Positions 26,646-33,437 of a stretch of DNA of 64,000 bases are shown here, one piece after another. Under the pieces are notes generated by a model. The model did no database searches, was not told the DNA's origin, and worked only from the letters and a program-made list of their open reading frames with translations. Made by a program: the position numbers and the translations under genes. Every line of letters starts with the position of its first letter. Position 1 is the first letter of the stretch. Origin of the DNA: Sipunculus nudus. Its lineage: Eukaryota > Annelida > Sipuncula > Golfingiida > Sipunculidae. Where the stretch lies: contig CM049320.1 in NCBI GenBank assembly GCA_026874595.1, positions 30,722,214-30,786,213 on the forward strand, in the 5' to 3' direction.

Positions 26646-29600
26646 TAGTTTGTATGACTTTATCTATTTAATTTAGTCGCAGAATAAATGCAGAGTGCAA
26701 GGAAAAATAGAATAAAGGCTGACAACTTGAGGAATATTGGACATAAATTATTGTCATTCATATATTTATATTCATACTTTTCCGCCTAATAATCAGTCAA
26801 TGAGGTTATATAGGCAGTAGCAATTTTTCTTTTCTGTGTGTCTGCAAACCTTCTGCGAAGTGAGTTCACGAAGCTGGTTTATACATTGTTTATCACGGTG
26901 TCTTAAGCCGTAATGTTCAATATTAGCTTTTGTATACCTTCAGCGTCCCCACCGAACCCCCCACCCCCCCACTTTACATTCGACCTCTACTTGACATTTG
27001 ACCTCGGATATCTAAACGATTTATATTTTTTATCTTGTTTGGTGAAATGTCGGCGGTTTCAGCTACATTTCATAAAACTCAGTTATTGTACTTTATACAT
27101 CTTAAGCTTAGATTCAACGTGCACGGTTATGTTGTACATTAAAATCTTACTATACAGACAAAAAAACAGCGCTATCGTGACTATCCCAATGTTTTGGTCC
27201 CAGTTTAAAGAAAATCACCATAAAAACCTCCCGCTTACATGACCATCCCTCTTCGCCTCATGAGCAGCGAATACGCTATTCTCATCTATTTGCGCTGCTG
27301 TAACCGCTGCACAAAACCTCAGTTGTCCGTCAGGTTTGGCCACCAGGCGGTGCTGTCTCTGTGGAATTACTTCCTGCGTAATATTTAACCAATCACATAG
27401 CAGGTGCCGGTCGATTTGCACTGCGGACGAAAGTGCTTGGTAGCGCAGACATTTTTTTCAACTTCGTTTGAATACACACGATGCAATCGTCACCTTTCAG
27501 GACAGTCTCTGAACTAACTTACTGGTGTGGCCTGAGGTCAGTTATCCCCCACTGTATGCAAATTTCTTCTCTAGCAGTACCGTACAACGAGCAACGCACG
27601 ACCGCAGCCAGTTTTGTGTACACTCTGGCCCAATCAGATTGTGTTTTACGGACTCTTCAGTTTGCTAGGTGTTCCCCATAGGCCCCTGGTGGCCAAATCT
27701 GTAGAATCCTTCCATTTCTTATAGATTTGAATTTTCCTGTTGTCGTACCAAGTTAACCAAGCAGAATTAGCAAACATCGGCATATGCATAGGTTCGTTTC
27801 TTGCATGGTCACGTGCATACTAAATCTTAGTTAAAATGTTTACTTAATGTCATTTTATCCCGATTCCGCATCATTCCCTGCATTAGGAATCTTAGCTTTA
27901 ATTTGATTCGCAGGTTGTGACCCTGGCTACTGGGGACGTAATTGCTCCATGATCTGTGCGATCGGTTGTCGGGTGGCATCGGGTCTCGGCTGTGAGCGAT
28001 TGACCGGAGCCTGTCAGTGTAACGAGGGGTGGTACGGAGAGACCTGCAATAAACGTTGTTCATCATGCTGCACCGTACCACAACGATGTCATCCGGAGAC
28101 CGGTTACTGTACATGCCAAGAAGGTTACAGCGGACTCACCTGTGACCAAAGTCAGTATGAATCACTCTTACCATCATATAAGTAATATGGAGCTTAATAT
28201 CCACGTGTTCGTTAAAGGTATCATATCGCGAAATAAAAACTTAGTAAATAAGGCATCCTTTCTACACAGATGATGCCATGTTACTCACGCCTGCACGCAT
28301 TTAGATAATTAAAGGGACATAATCAGGAGTTAAATTATTGCTATTCTTACACACTATCAGTTCAGTTTTGCTTTATACAAATTTCCCAGCAAAACGGTCC
28401 TAGTACACGGTCTCATTTCCTCGCATACGGCTGTTTATCATCATTTTATGGCTCTGCGTGTTGGTAAACACAGTCTGTTTACCATAACAAGGCCGCGTGA
28501 CCGGAGGTCCGATTAAGAGGGGCAACACGCCGTGTTTCAGCCAGCAGAAACATAAATTTCATTTTTTGGGCCAAGTCAAACCGGGCATCTGCTGATTGAT
28601 ACGTGTTTTGGCTCAGCGATGCACACTGCCCCACGCGTTGTGTTTATGTTGACACCTCTCATCGCGCCCGGACCACTGTTTTAACAGTTGTGTACAAGAG
28701 AAAGCAAGCGGTTTCAGGGCAATATTTAGCAGGTACAGATTTATTTTAAAGGGAAGGAGCTATTTTTCGAGTTGACTCAACATGCTTTATAGGTGATTGG
28801 GTCTCTTTAAATAATTCGTATGATAACGGATATACTCTGTTTTAGGTTACTTTATGTCGAGATCGCAATAATGGCTCGCCCATGAAAGTCCGAGAAAGAT
28901 AAAATCGCGAAATGTTACCCCGCCAATATGGACACCAGCATGATAGCTTACTTTTGACCGACATTTGAATGAGTGCTTCTTATCGTTATAATTTAACTCT
29001 CTCTCTGATGCTCTTTTGTCATACCTCTTTGGCATTAAAAAGTATTATCAGGATTTTGGATCATAAATCTATATATCTTAAAACATACAACGCCAGTTTT
29101 TTTAGTGGCTTGTACAGCTGTGATCGGTATAAATGAGTGAATGTATATATAATGTTTTAATTGATCGATGAGCTTAAAAGGGACGTATACACATCTAAGT
29201 ATGGTAAGTATGATTAACATGCATCATGCAACCTCCATCAAAACATTAGAAATACAAAAAAAAAGTAGAAAAATTTCGATACCAAGAACGTTGCACAGAA
29301 TTGAAAAATGTACAAGAAAATATTCTAAACAAACAGAATTTGCAATAACATATAATCTTGAAAAGGCAACAAGTGGTGTGTTTAATTTTTGTTTCTGTTA
29401 TATTGCATAATTATAAAATTATAAGATTATAAAATAATCTGTAAAAATTCAAGCATTAAGATTGTCGATATGTTTGAGTTAAAATTACGTGAAATATTTC
29501 CAAAACAGCAGTTTAGGGCAGATTTTTATCCGATAATAACTGTGCATTATTTTAAAATCAACCAAGCAAGTTTTAATTAAGCCTTTCCCCATGTACTTTA

Positions 29601-30451
29601 AGTATATCATAACAATCATTGGTAAAAAGAAAGAAAACAAAACGCACACACGATAATAAATCAAGAAATGTATAATTTTTGCTATACCTTTTATATTCGC
29701 ATCATAATCCACTAAAGGTATTGCTACTTTTCTTCGCAGATTGCAATAAGGCAGCCTACCCTCGCCACTGTTCACCCGGGTGCCAGGATATATCCGGATG
29801 TGACGTCATGACGGGAAGCTGCGTCTGTAAGAATGGCTGGTACGGTCCGACCTGCAGTGCCCAATGTCCCTCTACATGTGCGTACACTTGCAACAAGGAA
29901 ACAGGACAGTGTCCATCCGGTACAGGTGGCGCTCAGGAAGGTACAACCAATCTCAACTAATTCAAACTCAGCTCATTCAAACCCTATAGGTATCAACTAC
30001 ATTCACTTAGATTGAAGCCAAAATTAATTGTGTACCCCTTGTTAGCTGTTTTTATCGACCGGTCATAGACAAAATGCTCCCCCTTTCCTCTGCTTCGGAA
30101 ATAAGGCCTTCTGTTAACATTTTAGCTGACGCTGGGCCCTTAAAAATAATTCATTTTGATACAAACATTAGATCAGCTGATATTCTCTATTATAATCTTC
30201 TTTAAAGAAACTTTGGAAATATCGTTTTGCAAAAGTGGCTCACGAGACAAAAGTTTGAACCAAACACCAACAACTGCTAAATTATTATCCACCGACACAG
30301 CAAAGTAGATACTTTAGGAGTGAGCAGAATGGTGTAGGCCTATATGCAAAATATCCTTTATTGGTTAGACGTTTGTAAGTAATAAATAAGGCTGGATGAG
30401 AAATTGAAATAAACACCCCTGATTACTGGGTGGGGGTTAAAATATAGTATC

Positions 30452-30494
<43 letters not shown>

Positions 30495-30566
30495 TATAAA
30501 GGGTAAACACAGAAAAGTGGTTCACTGGCAGTGACCACTTTTCTGTGTATACCCTTTCCATCTATA

Positions 30567-30615
<49 letters not shown>

Positions 30616-32059
30616 TATATACTTTGGTGTGTAATACAACATATTTCACAAAAGCATAAAAGTGGTTAATACTGTTTGGCAAAATATTGAGGAACTACAT
30701 TTTAACTTCGTTTTTAGGGTATTCCCGGACCTACTATAACAACGTAATCGCTGGGTTATCTGGAGCTCTGGCCATAACTGGTCTTATACTCATCATCATA
30801 GCTGTGGTGGCCGTCATCTGCGCAATGCGGAGGTGAGGAAGGTAACAACATCCAGCTCCAAGTCCTTGTTTAATGTCTGTCATGTAAATTCTCGTTCAAA
30901 GTCCTTATTTAATGTCTGACATGTAATTTTATGACTCATAGTACATGTTTAATGTTTTTTTTTGTAACTTCTGACTCAAAGTCCTTATTTAATGTTTAAC
31001 ATGCAACTTCTGACTCAAAGTCTTTATTATATGTTTGACATGTAACCTCTTACTCAAAGTCCGTATTTAATATTTGACATGCAACTTCTCATTACAAGTC
31101 CCTTTTAATGTCTTATATGCAACTTCTCACTCCAAGTTCTTCTTTGATATCTGAATTCAAATTCTGATTAAAAGTCCTTATTTATTTCAACCATGTAACT
31201 TCTGACTTGAATACCTTATAAAATGTTTAAAAAGTAACTTCTTATTTATAGTCCCTATTTAATGTCTGACATGTAACTTTTGACTAGGTCCATATTTAAT
31301 GTCTGACTTGTAAATTCTGTGTCCAAGTCATTATTTAATATTTGACATGTAACGAATCGCACCAAGTCCGTATTTAATGCCTGAGATTTAACTTCTGACT
31401 CAAAGTTCGAAATTGATAATAAAACAATGACTGGGATTAACGTATGTACAAATCGCCGCCTTATTTAATATCTTGAATGTAACATTTTACTCCCAAATAA
31501 TTGTTCCATTTATGTAAAACCGAGGACGAAAGTCACAGCATCCAAATGAAACTCCTGATGTAATATCACATGCCAACGTTAAAGCCGGAAGTAACAGCAT
31601 CTAACTTTCTGAGCTCATATAGTTAGCCAAGAAGTGACGAAGGCCCCCCCCCCCTCCATCTCAATGATGCAAAGATCTGTTTCGGGGACGTTAAGTACAT
31701 TTTGTCACGAAATAACCAAGAAACTTTTGAAAATGAACTAGGCATTCCAAACAGTGTCTCTAATAAGCTAATTTCTTTTTGAAATAATAATTCTTTTTAT
31801 TTCGCTCAATATCAATTTTCATTTCGACTGTGACCAAGTTTCCATTGTTTTAAGTATTTAGTCGGGGGCACACACACACACACACACACACACACGTAAA
31901 AGTATAGCCATGTTTGCCTTGTCAACGTTCATGAGCGTTTTGTTTATTTGTTTCTTTTTAATTGACCTTTGAAATAATTATGATTTCATGTTCAGGCCAC
32001 CACCTAACTCCAGCAAGAGTAATACAGCATTTATTATTCCCGACGAAAACAGTGGCTAA
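5896..32059 (+). CDS. Modular single-pass membrane protein: five A/B modules, EGF-like stem, TM, short tail (18 exons; 5' end not found)
   Basis: Joined exons: 5896-6182, 8432-8654, 10508-10776, 11986-12208, 12971-13000, 13446-13717, 14693-14909, 16513-16533, 16959-17239, 20241-20463, 21775-21801, 22739-22765, 24113-24411, 26118-26346, 27914-28150, 29740-29940, 30718-30832, 31996-32059. They total 3245 nt and keep one frame from a split first codon to TAA (about 1080 residues). Approximate residues: module 1 1-170, module 2 171-334, module 3 344-507, module 4 514-682, module 5 700-876, EGF-like 877-1022, transmembrane 1023-1060, then the tail. Each module has LPxG, QIWRP, LVWE and GDRIGWTNE signatures. 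I do not recognise a named family. QIWRP followed by GDxIG recalls beta-sandwich domains in invertebrate extracellular and polycystin-like proteins, but that is from memory and weak. The layout suggests a type I receptor or adhesion protein; the ligand is unknown. No signal peptide exon was confidently found. Confidence 0.85.
6338..6670. repeat. 43-bp minisatellite with inverted arm
   Basis: Five direct units start at 6460, 6503, 6546, 6589 and 6632 (period 43), each with gacgatagggtccagaaat. About 2.5 units of the same sequence lie in opposite orientation at 6338-6448. It sits in the A1-B1 intron. Confidence 0.88.
6671..7430. other. Intron A1-B1, unassigned part
   Basis: No exon recognised. 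The stretch 7019-7080 (agcgctatccatg) is an inverted, diverged match to 6285-6345, so part of this interval belongs to a repeat surrounding the minisatellite. Confidence 0.4.
7431..7620 (+). repeat. Interspersed repeat fragment related to 17441 and 18050
   Basis: Shares gcctattcacctgcc, tttgaaaaa and tttatgt blocks with 17449-17480; diverged and partial. Confidence 0.45.
7680..7975 (+). mobile_element. SINE-like interspersed repeat, copy 3
   Basis: Shares gtaatctgcactctaaag-like start, gtgactgtacatttatgaat, gatgacgttcctaaatcc and cccgaaatggcctg blocks with the other copies, ending in a CA-rich tail. Confidence 0.65.
8044..8410. mobile_element. MITE with imperfect terminal inverted repeats and TTAACA target duplication
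   Basis: The left end tcagtggtgtcaat and the reverse complement of the right end (tcaggggcgccaat) match at 11 of 14 positions. TTAACA flanks both sides (8038-8043 and 8411-8416). The inside is AT-rich with (TA)n, (CA)n and G/C homopolymers and no ORF. It ends 21 bp before exon B1. TTAA at the core of the duplication suggests a piggyBac-type mobiliser, but the 6-bp length leaves this open. Confidence 0.65.
8432..8654 (+). CDS. Exon B1 (module 1, second half)
   Basis: Acceptor cctttccag, phase 0; donor caag|gtaggg, phase 1. The 74 residues begin VTLTEEEQ, carry GDKIGWTNE and a Gly-Pro-Ile-Ser-Tyr turn, and end on an FSVGVEL strand. It is cysteine-free and matches B2-B5 across its length. A MITE ends 21 bp upstream of the acceptor. 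Confidence 0.92.
8655..10507. other. Intron B1-A2, no feature seen
   Basis: About 1.85 kb without recognised repeat or linker exon. A possible 12-nt microexon at 10221 was rejected because it would create a stop on joining A2. Confidence 0.5.
10508..10776 (+). CDS. Exon A2 (module 2, first half)
   Basis: Acceptor tttgtttcag, entry phase 1; donor aaaaag|gtactt, exit phase 0. Motifs: FYGNSL near the start, [26 protein letters not shown]. No cysteine. It joins directly to B1; no linker exon was seen in the preceding intron. Confidence 0.92.
10859..11085. mobile_element. MITE-like element with GCGGATC termini
   Basis: The left end reads agcggatccaggg and the right end gatccgcccctga, an imperfect inverted pair. 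The inside has long C homopolymers and no coding potential. Same end sequence and homopolymer character as the element at 44840-45057. Located in the A2-B2 intron. Confidence 0.6.
11195..11410 (+). repeat. Degenerate ~105-bp tandem repeat
   Basis: The block catgggttcatgtttctt recurs in variant form at about 11210, 11289 and 11382, with ttggtcgactagacatttcc / ttggtcatatagacacttcc between. About 2.5 units in the A2-B2 intron. Confidence 0.55.
11411..11985. other. Intron A2-B2, remainder
   Basis: AT-rich, no repeat family or exon recognised. Confidence 0.5.
11986..12208 (+). CDS. Exon B2 (module 2, second half)
   Basis: Acceptor tatctctttag, phase 0; donor acag|gtatag, phase 1. It begins ISVEENEPF, has GDRIGWTNS and GPISYQ, and ends YAVGVNIRT. 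Same 223-nt length as B1 and B4. No cysteine. Confidence 0.92.
12463..12529. repeat. (TA)n microsatellite
   Basis: About 33 AT units in the B2-L1 intron; a G homopolymer of about 15 nt follows at 12613-12627. Confidence 0.95.
12971..13000 (+). CDS. Linker microexon L1 (10 residues)
   Basis: A 30-nt exon between tcttttccag and ccag|gtgatt, phase 1 at both ends, so it can be included or skipped without changing frame. With split codons it reads [10 protein letters not shown]: polar and proline-containing, as expected of a spacer between modules 2 and 3. Support is the splice signals, the phase match and three analogous microexons in this gene. Expression evidence is lacking. Confidence 0.65.
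13001..13445. other. Intron L1-A3, no feature seen
   Basis: AT-rich sequence without repeats or ORFs. Confidence 0.5.
13446..13717 (+). CDS. Exon A3 (module 3, first half)
   Basis: Acceptor is a pyrimidine-rich tract ending tctggaag; entry phase 1; donor acag|gtaagt, exit phase 0. Motifs: [32 protein letters not shown]. No cysteine. The split Asp codon is completed by L1 or by B2. Confidence 0.92.
13718..14692. other. Intron A3-B3, no feature seen
   Basis: About 1 kb without recognised repeat; short chance ORFs only. Confidence 0.5.
14693..14909 (+). CDS. Exon B3 (module 3, second half)
   Basis: Acceptor ttatttcag, phase 0; donor atag|gtaagt, phase 1. It begins VPLTESERP, has GDRIGWTNE, and ends YFSVGVYI. 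It carries the only cysteine among the ten module exons (SETCKFNY) and an Asn-Tyr-Thr glycosylation sequon. Its 3' end and donor are duplicated, in decayed form, about 142 bp downstream. Confidence 0.93.
15010..15125 (+). pseudogene. Decayed tandem duplicate of the B3 exon end plus donor and intron start
   Basis: Aligns to 14868-14987 at an offset of about 142 bp: catcatgaaatattcctcag versus catcatggaatatttctctg, then ggtatacgtag|gtaagtat versus ggtatacatag|gtaagtat, then the same ataatcgat and agacagtaatt intronic blocks. A one-base deletion in the coding part breaks the frame, but the GTAAGT donor at 15052 is intact. It has no acceptor of its own that I can see. Confidence 0.75.
15126..15690. 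other. Intron B3-L2, unassigned part
   Basis: AT-rich, no exon or repeat recognised. Confidence 0.45.
15691..15780. repeat. Short direct repeat, transposon-end-like
   Basis: ggcggtcttattagacagg (15697) and ggtggtcttaatggacagg (15755) are near-identical, 58 bp apart, resembling repeated sub-terminal motifs of DNA transposons. Class uncertain. Confidence 0.4.
15781..16512. other. Intron B3-L2, remainder
   Basis: AT-rich sequence, nothing recognised. Confidence 0.45.
16513..16533 (+). CDS. Linker microexon L2 (7 residues)
   Basis: A 21-nt exon between attttgtag and acgg|gtaagta, phase 1-1. It reads AKGTPST with split codons, a Thr/Pro/Ser spacer between modules 3 and 4. The strong donor and phase agreement support it; the short length makes chance hard to exclude. 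Confidence 0.6.
16534..16958. other. Intron L2-A4, no feature seen
   Basis: AT-rich sequence without recognised repeats. Confidence 0.5.
16959..17239 (+). CDS. Exon A4 (module 4, first half)
   Basis: The start is chosen at AG 16957-16958 behind a T-rich tract. A second in-phase acceptor at 16975-16976 would shorten the exon by 18 nt (six residues). Donor catcgg|gtgagc, phase 0. Motifs: [32 protein letters not shown] (Gln replaces the usual Glu). No cysteine. Confidence 0.88.
17441..17845 (+). repeat. Interspersed repeat, copy a
   Basis: Pairs with 18050-18420: shared landmarks include ttatgtgatttctgg, tgtaaacacagcaatg / tgtaaacatgatgcatg, aaggtggtaggc, ggtcacttgttgcagaa / ggtcattagttgcaaaa, tttaagcggaccccaca-like and a run of aacaaaac. 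Also related to 7431-7620. The type of element is not recognised. Confidence 0.6.
18050..18420 (+). repeat. Interspersed repeat, copy b
   Basis: A diverged tandem partner of 17441-17845, about 600 bp downstream, with the same order of blocks. Located in the A4-B4 intron. Confidence 0.6.
18421..20240. other. Intron A4-B4, remainder
   Basis: About 1.8 kb of mixed composition (a GC-richer patch at 18900-19900). No exon or known repeat recognised. Confidence 0.45.
20241..20463 (+). CDS. Exon B4 (module 4, second half)
   Basis: Acceptor taattatag, phase 0; donor ccag|gttatt, phase 1, the weakest donor of the set. It begins VNLTESEQF, has GDRIGWTNE and GVISYSY, and ends FSVSVEVRP. Two N-glycosylation sequons (NLT, NRT). 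The intron before it is the longest of the gene (3.0 kb). Confidence 0.92.
20565..20895 (+). mobile_element. SINE-like interspersed repeat, copy 4
   Basis: Same family as 2365, 3945 and 7680: agaaatctacattctaag start, cataggtgactc, gatgacgatcctaaatcc, cccgagatgtcctg, ttcatgattgcg, CA-rich tail. Confidence 0.65.
20896..21774. other. Intron B4-L3, remainder
   Basis: AT-rich; a minus-strand ORF at 21119-21451 is low-complexity and judged chance. Confidence 0.45.
21775..21801 (+). CDS. Linker microexon L3 (9 residues)
   Basis: A 27-nt exon between gcattacag and atag|gtaacc, phase 1-1, reading AVTITTDVI with split codons. With L4 it could give the module 4-5 linker several splice forms of different length. 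Inferred from splice signals and phase only. Confidence 0.55.
22085..22146. repeat. (TA)n microsatellite
   Basis: About 31 TA units in the L3-L4 intron. Confidence 0.95.
22739..22765 (+). CDS. Linker microexon L4 (9 residues)
   Basis: A 27-nt exon between attttgtttcag and ccag|gtaggg, phase 1-1, reading ATSPSVPGP with split codons. The Pro/Ser-rich composition fits an extended spacer. Both splice signals are good. Confidence 0.65.
22766..24112. other. Intron L4-A5, no gene seen
   Basis: No exon recognised. The stretch 23395-23455 (cctaatggctcatcaggtcgg) looks like part of an interspersed repeat but has no second copy here. Confidence 0.4.
24113..24411 (+). CDS. Exon A5 (module 5, first half)
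   Basis: Acceptor tgtctttacag, entry phase 1; donor acg|gtatgt, exit phase 0. It is the longest A exon, with an N-terminal extension ([11 protein letters not shown]) replacing part of a linker. Motifs: [26 protein letters not shown]. No cysteine. A 38-bp satellite begins just after the donor. Confidence 0.92.
24436..25385 (+). repeat. 38-bp minisatellite, about 25 units
   Basis: Unit built of gtatcgtgtatcgtatagtg followed by tatcacatcatgagggga (38 bp), repeated over ~950 bp with scattered substitutions and one- or two-base indels. It lies immediately after exon A5. Confidence 0.93.
25386..26117. other. Intron A5-B5, remainder
   Basis: No exon recognised; a CpG-containing patch at 25910-26080 is probably repeat-derived. 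Confidence 0.4.
26118..26346 (+). CDS. Exon B5 (module 5, second half)
   Basis: Acceptor tttcaacag, phase 0; donor acag|gtagga, phase 1. It begins VTLEDSQQF, has GDRLGWTNE and GIISYQV, and ends [11 protein letters not shown]. No cysteine. It is the last module before the EGF-like stem. Confidence 0.93.
26385..26641. repeat. Simple-repeat cluster: (CT)n, (CAAT)n, (TA)n
   Basis: (CT)n at about 26384-26420, ATCA/CAAT units at 26424-26450, (TA)n at 26544-26594 and 26611-26641. Located in the B5-E1 intron. Confidence 0.9.
26642..27913. other. Intron B5-E1, remainder
   Basis: No confident exon. A pyrimidine-tract acceptor at 26943 is followed by a Pro-rich reading ([10 protein letters not shown]), but no phase-1 donor follows, so it is not called. 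Confidence 0.4.
27914..28150 (+). CDS. EGF-like exon E1
   Basis: Acceptor tgattcgcag, phase 1; donor caaa|gtcagt, phase 1. It has about 15 cysteines in 79 residues, including [14 protein letters not shown] and [14 protein letters not shown], the CxCxxGWxGxxC signature of EGF/laminin-EGF-like repeats of the MEGF / class F scavenger receptor type. One sequon (NCS). In such proteins these repeats form a disulfide-braced stalk or a ligand-binding ectodomain. The exon covers roughly one and a half to two repeats. Confidence 0.93.
28310..28500 (+). mobile_element. Dispersed repeat, copy a
   Basis: Matches the reverse complement of 50746-50935: cagttcagttttgctttata, ttcccagcaaaac, gtctcatttcctcgcat, gcgtgttggtaaacacagtc and ataacaaggccgc in the same order. 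Located in the E1-E2 intron; class unknown. Confidence 0.7.
28501..29739. other. Intron E1-E2, remainder
   Basis: No exon recognised. The first ~200 bp may belong to a longer element containing the 28310 repeat. Confidence 0.4.
29740..29940 (+). CDS. EGF-like exon E2
   Basis: Acceptor tcttcgcag, phase 1; donor gaag|gtacaa, phase 1. It has 11 cysteines in 67 residues with [14 protein letters not shown], then [10 protein letters not shown] and a cysteine-free Gly/Thr-rich stretch leading to the membrane. The split first codon gives Asn after E1, keeping the Cys spacing continuous. Confidence 0.92.
30453..30611. repeat. (TA)n-flanked palindrome
   Basis: A hairpin core at 30501-30554: gggtaaacacagaaaagtgg pairs with ccacttttctgtgtataccc (one mismatch), and tcact-ggc-agtga closes the loop, giving about 25 bp of stem and a 3-nt loop. 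(TA)n lies on both sides. Located in the E2-TM intron. Confidence 0.88.
30718..30832 (+). CDS. Transmembrane exon
   Basis: Acceptor cgtttttag, phase 1; donor ggag|gtgagg, phase 2. A short juxtamembrane piece with three Tyr precedes about 24 hydrophobic residues rich in Ile, Val, Ala and Leu, then CAMRR as stop-transfer. An AxxxG pattern near the outer end could favour helix packing (inference). Reading past the donor gives an in-frame TGA at 30834-30836. Confidence 0.9.
30860..31415 (+). repeat. 39-bp degenerate minisatellite, about 14 units
   Basis: Unit made of gtccttatttaatgtctgac plus atgtaacttctgactcaaa (39 bp), with frequent substitutions. Located in the TM-tail intron. Confidence 0.88.
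31416..31995. other. TM-tail intron, remainder with (CA)n
   Basis: Contains a C homopolymer at about 31645 and (CA)13 at 31869-31895; otherwise nothing recognised. Confidence 0.6.
31996..32059 (+). CDS. Terminal coding exon: cytoplasmic tail and stop
   Basis: Acceptor atgttcag, phase 2. The frame continues as 21 further residues starting PPPNSSKSN and ending PDENSG, then TAA at 32057-32059. The tail is short, with no tyrosine-based ITAM, NPxY or kinase domain. The Pro-Pro-Pro and Ser-rich start is the only visible feature. Signalling would probably need a partner protein (inference). Confidence 0.85.
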
Positions 32060-33437
32060 AATTTTGCGAGAGAAAGAGTTTTCGACCATGTCTGCCGGCC
32101 TACGGACTACAACGGAGCAGTCAACAAAGAGTTTCAATTATTTTACAATATTTTCTAGCATATAACTTTATTGGTTTTGGTTATTGTAACAGTATATTAC
32201 AGCCTGACATTTGTAGATAATATTACATTTTTTAAAAATTGTTTTTAATCGTATTTATCAGGCCTCTTTATTTATTAATGCATGGTCAGAACTATTACAA
32301 TTATTCATAATACTTGTACAATATGTATACCAATTTTGTATCAGTTTTGTATTCATAATTGTTATTTTCCTTGTTCTAGAGTAACACATAAGGTAATGCA
32401 AATTTTATTTAAAGTTTAAGTGAACTATTGTATTGACTTTTTTTAGTGCTTGGTGTTACCATAATAATTCTATTTTTTATAATTACGGTAAATAAATACT
32501 GATAAATAAGGTAGAAATAAGGCAAATAATACTCTGGATCTCTCTTGGATAGCATGAAAGTGTGTTTCCTTGCTAAATAGAAGATAAAACTAGCGATTCT
32601 TAAACTGTTTTTAAATTAAAATGTTATTGACGTTTCTGTGAAATAGAAACTTAATGTGCTTTTCGCATATAAATTTAAGAATTGCAATTACAAATTTTTC
32701 AGCTTCTGATAAATGGTTGTTTATTTGATAGTTGAAATGTTTGCATTTATTAGTTTGCATGTAACATATGAAAATGTGAGTGCAATGCCACGCCCTTTTT
32801 TCATTAACAGAAGTAATAAACGTGCACAATCTATATATGCTTTACATGAAAGGTAGCTGGTTGAGATTTTGATTTTGCCAGAAATTACAAAATGAAAGTT
32901 TTTAGGCAGACAGGTAATTTATCAGGTCCGAAAGAACAGAACCGTGATTCTGTTGGTATATAAGTCATGGTTTAAATACAAAGAACGCAGAAACAAAGTA
33001 TTTGTCAGAGCGTATGTTGATTGTGGTTGTATGCAATTGATTCTTAGAGTTCTTAATTCATAATTAACAAATATATAGCTATTCGTTTTATATGATTAGT
33101 TGTATATTGTACGGGAAGCACAATCAGGGCTTGGGATCACCACACAAGTACATATAAACACAAATAATTGTAATGTTTTTGTATATATTTGGTATCCCTT
33201 TATATGTGTATACATGCATTTAAGATTAACCATACTTAGCTCGTGTCTGTCATAATCATCATAAACACAGACGGCAACGGGAGGACATATAATGTCTATG
33301 TATTTATTTTTTAAAAAATACGCAGTCTCTTGTTAAAAAAAATGGTGTCGCCATACTATGTTTACTTCAGTCATGTGTATCCGAGTGATTTCACTTGTGA
33401 TATTTTTGTTTAATAAAGCTTTCTCTTAAATTGATAT
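32060..33437 (+). other. 3' untranslated region
   Basis: About 1.4 kb of AT-rich sequence after the stop, without coding pattern. AATAAA hexamers lie at 32491-32496, 32815-32820 and 33412-33417. The last is followed by a T/GT-rich stretch, so a poly(A) site near 33430-33440 is most likely, with shorter 3' ends possible. Confidence 0.6.
33412..33417 (+). terminator. Polyadenylation signal AATAAA
   Basis: Canonical hexamer with T/GT-rich sequence 15-40 nt downstream; the likely 3' end of the modular receptor gene. Confidence 0.55.

Noticed and set aside
26944-27041. Pro-rich exon after a good acceptor in the B5-E1 intron
   Set aside because: The only downstream donor gives exit phase 0, which does not fit the phase-1 entry of E1.
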